Part shown: positions 22,935 through 25,329 of the stretch, piece after piece
Numbering within the stretch: the stretch's first letter is position 1
Layout of the letters: every line of letters starts with the position of its first letter
Assembly (NCBI GenBank): GCA_964407075.1
Contig: CAYOUE010000025.1
Coordinates: forward strand, 1 to 25,329
DNA length: 25,329 nt
Direction: 5' to 3'
Origin: JAHQVI01 sp964407075
GTDB lineage: Bacteria > Pseudomonadota > Alphaproteobacteria > Rhizobiales > Rhodomicrobiaceae
The notes under the pieces: model-generated
Seen by the model: only the letters and a program-made list of their open reading frames with translations
Databases searched by the model: none
Told to the model about the DNA's origin: nothing
Program-made: the position numbers and the translations under genes

Positions 22935-23566
22935 TCCGAAGCCGCCTCCGCAATGAGGCCGCGCGCAGCAGCGTGATCCTCGGGCGTGTTGATGTTGAAG
23001 AAGGCGTGCGGGCGGCCCGGCTCGATGTCGACCCTTCGCCAGCCCCGGCTCCTGACGAAAGCCATGACCTTCAGGTTTCCTGTCTCCGTTAGAAAACGCT
23101 CAAGGTCTTTGGCGCAGGACAGCGGCCAGAGGCTGAAGACGGGCTGAGGAAAGTCTTCACAGAATGCTATGGCGATGTCGCTCGTTCTCCCCTCGAGCCC
23201 CTTCGCCAGCCGGGAGACGAGATCGCCGGGAAAGAACGGACTGTCGGCTGAGACGGCGGCCAGATGCGTCGCGCCGGGGCGATTCTCCCGCGCCCAGCGA
23301 AGCGAAGCGTCGAGTCCGGCCAGCGGCCCCTGATAGTCGGGATTGACGTCCGGCACGACAGGCCAGCCGAGCGCATCGAGCCGCTCGTCAGGCCTGTTGA
23401 CGTTCAAAATCACTTCGCCGGTCTGGAGGGCGAGACGGCGGGCGGCGCGCGCGATCAGCGGCTCGCCGCCGAGTTCGATCCAGATCTTGTCGATCTCGCC
23501 CATGCGCCGCGACAGGCCGCCCGCGATGACTGCGCCGAGAACTTTCAGCCCTTCCACAGTTCTCAT
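22931..23566 (-). CDS. mobA: Molybdenum cofactor guanylyltransferase MobA
   Basis: A 211-residue cytoplasmic nucleotidyltransferase that transfers GMP from GTP to molybdopterin to form the dinucleotide cofactor used by DMSO-reductase-family enzymes such as formate dehydrogenase. The N-terminus has VLGAVIAGGLSRRMGEIDK (9-27), the GTP-binding signature with its conserved Arg and Lys. PDVNPDYQGPLAGL and AAVSADSPFFPGDLV (the Mg-binding region) follow, and a late AFFNINTPEDHAAA is typical. The long open frame extending to 23932 lies over fdhD and is not real; the ATG at 23564-23566 overlaps the fdhD stop (ATGA). Confidence 0.93.
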   Translation of the reverse strand: MRTVEGLKVLGAVIAGGLSRRMGEIDKIWIELGGEPLIARAARRLALQTGEVILNVNRPDERLDALGWPVVPDVNPDYQGPLAGLDASLRWARENRPGATHLAAVSADSPFFPGDLVSRLAKGLEGRTSDIAIAFCEDFPQPVFSLWPLSCAKDLERFLTETGNLKVMAFVRSRGWRRVDIEPGRPHAFFNINTPEDHAAARGLIAEAASE

Positions 23567-24456
23567 GCTTCCGCACCCTTGCGGCGATGGCGCGGATCTT
23601 CCTCGGGGATCTCCGCCAGATCGGTGTCGAATATGAGCCGTTCCGCGCCGGAGAGCACCACGAAGCGCTGTCCCCGCGCGCGGCCGATCAGCGTCAGGCC
23701 GGCCTGCCGCGCCAACTCCACGCCCGCAGCCGTGAAGCCGGAGCGCGAGACGAGGATGGGAACGCCCATCATCACGGTCTTGATAATCATCTCCGAGGTC
23801 AGCCGCCCCGTTGTGTAAAGGCTCATGTCCCGTCCTGATGTTCCGGTCTCGGCCATCCAGCCCGCCACCTTGTCCACGGCATTGTGCCGTCCGACGTCCT
23901 CCATGAAGACCAGCGGGGTATCTTCCCGGCAAAGCACGGTTCCGTGAATCGCCCCCGCCGCCAGATAGAGCGATGGCGTCATGTTGATCTTGGCCGTGAG
24001 GGCATAGAGCCAGCTCGTTCGGAACGGAGCTTCGATCCCCGCCAGGCTGTGCGACTCGAAGGCGTTCATCACATCCTCGAAGACGGTGCCCTGCGCGCAG
24101 CCCGATGTTCGCACGCGCTTTTTCATCTTCTCCTCGAAATCGGTCTCGCGCGCCGTGCGCACGACGACGACGCCGAGATCCTCGTCATGTTCGACGCCGG
24201 TCACGGGGTTGGAGGGGTCGAGCATGGCCTGATTGGCCAGAAATCCCAGCGCCATGAGCCGGGGATGGTCGCCGATCGTCATCATGGTGACGATTTCGCG
24301 CCCGTTCAGAAAGAGCGTCAGCGGCTTTTCGTTGATGACGAAGATGTCGGTTTCTTCGCCGTTCTGATCGATTCCTTTCAGCCTTTCGCACAGGCCCTGA
24401 TCGAGATTCGGGGGCGGGACGAGATAATTGTCCGGATCGTAGATGCGTTTTGCCAT
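23563..24456 (-). CDS. fdhD: Formate dehydrogenase accessory sulfurtransferase FdhD
   Basis: A 297-residue protein that passes sulfur from the cysteine desulfurase to the molybdenum cofactor before its insertion into formate dehydrogenase. Family blocks are INEKPLTLFLNG, MMTIGDHPRLMALGFL, the loop TSGCAQGTVFED with one cysteine (Cys120), YLAAGAIHGTVL, FMEDVGRHNAVDKVAGW and YTTGRLTSEMIIK. E. coli FdhD has a CxxC pair in the loop; only one Cys is present here, as I recall in other alphaproteobacterial members. The ATG at 24456 lacks a strong Shine-Dalgarno sequence. It heads the molybdenum cofactor gene series. No formate dehydrogenase structural gene is in the window. Confidence 0.93.
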   Translation of the reverse strand: MAKRIYDPDNYLVPPPNLDQGLCERLKGIDQNGEETDIFVINEKPLTLFLNGREIVTMMTIGDHPRLMALGFLANQAMLDPSNPVTGVEHDEDLGVVVVRTARETDFEEKMKKRVRTSGCAQGTVFEDVMNAFESHSLAGIEAPFRTSWLYALTAKINMTPSLYLAAGAIHGTVLCREDTPLVFMEDVGRHNAVDKVAGWMAETGTSGRDMSLYTTGRLTSEMIIKTVMMGVPILVSRSGFTAAGVELARQAGLTLIGRARGQRFVVLSGAERLIFDTDLAEIPEEDPRHRRKGAEA

Positions 24457-24563
24457 GAAAAACTGTACCGAGAGCGGCGACGGTGCGCCAAGGTTTTTTG
24501 CATTTCAGTAGCGCCGCATTAGATTGACTTCAAGGACACACCAAAGGCAGGAGGCCCGCCAGC

Positions 24564-25329
<766 letters not shown>

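Noticed and set aside
22931..23932. Longer MobA starting at 23932
   Set aside because: The extra N-terminal residues overlap fdhD in another frame; conserved MobA sequence begins just after the ATG at 23566.

Overview
The window is GC-rich chromosomal DNA from an alphaproteobacterium, probably of the Hyphomicrobiales type. This is inferred from its gene families and neighbourhoods: a malic enzyme fused to a phosphotransacetylase-like domain, comF divergent from a BioC/NDUFAF5-like methyltransferase, a uvrD / DUF3754 / prmA series, and an fdhD-mobA-mobB-moeA cluster divergent from mrp. Genus cannot be decided from the sequence alone. Most of the window is dense housekeeping sequence. I see no transposase, integrase, CRISPR array, tRNA or rRNA. 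One run of ten Ns (14940-14949) marks an assembly gap inside uvrD.

Layout. 1-3534 (minus): the 5' end of thiC with a TPP riboswitch upstream, a secreted phosphodiester-glycosidase-family (DUF2233) protein, and maeB. 3672-7918: comF (minus), a divergent methyltransferase (plus), and a class A penicillin-binding protein (plus). 7932-9749 (minus): an M24 aminopeptidase P. 9750-10205: a relatively AT-rich non-coding stretch, followed by a 73-residue DUF1127-like protein (plus) with a strong terminator that overlaps the end of the convergent prmA. 10468-15859 (minus): prmA, a DUF3754/TMEM143-like membrane protein, uvrD and a MarR regulator. 15966-16691 (plus): a secreted protein divergent from the MarR gene. 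16815-18131 (minus): an L,D-transpeptidase. 18474-21096 (plus): a three-gene ABC importer. 21121-24456 (minus): fdhD-mobA-mobB-moeA. 24564-25329 (plus): the start of mrp/apbC.

How the genes work together. The fdhD-mobA-mobB-moeA genes join through three consecutive 4-bp overlaps and serve molybdenum cofactor insertion, nucleotide attachment and formate dehydrogenase sulfuration. The divergent mrp gene carries Fe-S clusters, so this end of the window looks devoted to Mo/Fe-S enzyme maturation. The PBP and the L,D-transpeptidase both cross-link peptidoglycan. The ABC genes form one NMT1/THI5-type importer of unknown substrate behind a clear sigma70-like promoter.

The part most like an undescribed system is 15281-16691. 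A MarR-type repressor with a four-cysteine C-terminal tail is divergent from a secreted protein whose predicted mature N-terminus is histidine, and which also has an HxH motif and a calcium-loop-like DxNxDGD motif. Two matching 15-bp palindromes (15862-15876 and 15919-15933) lie in the shared intergenic region. I read this as a possible metal- or redox-responsive regulator and effector pair. The palindromes and protein motifs are seen directly; the function is inference.
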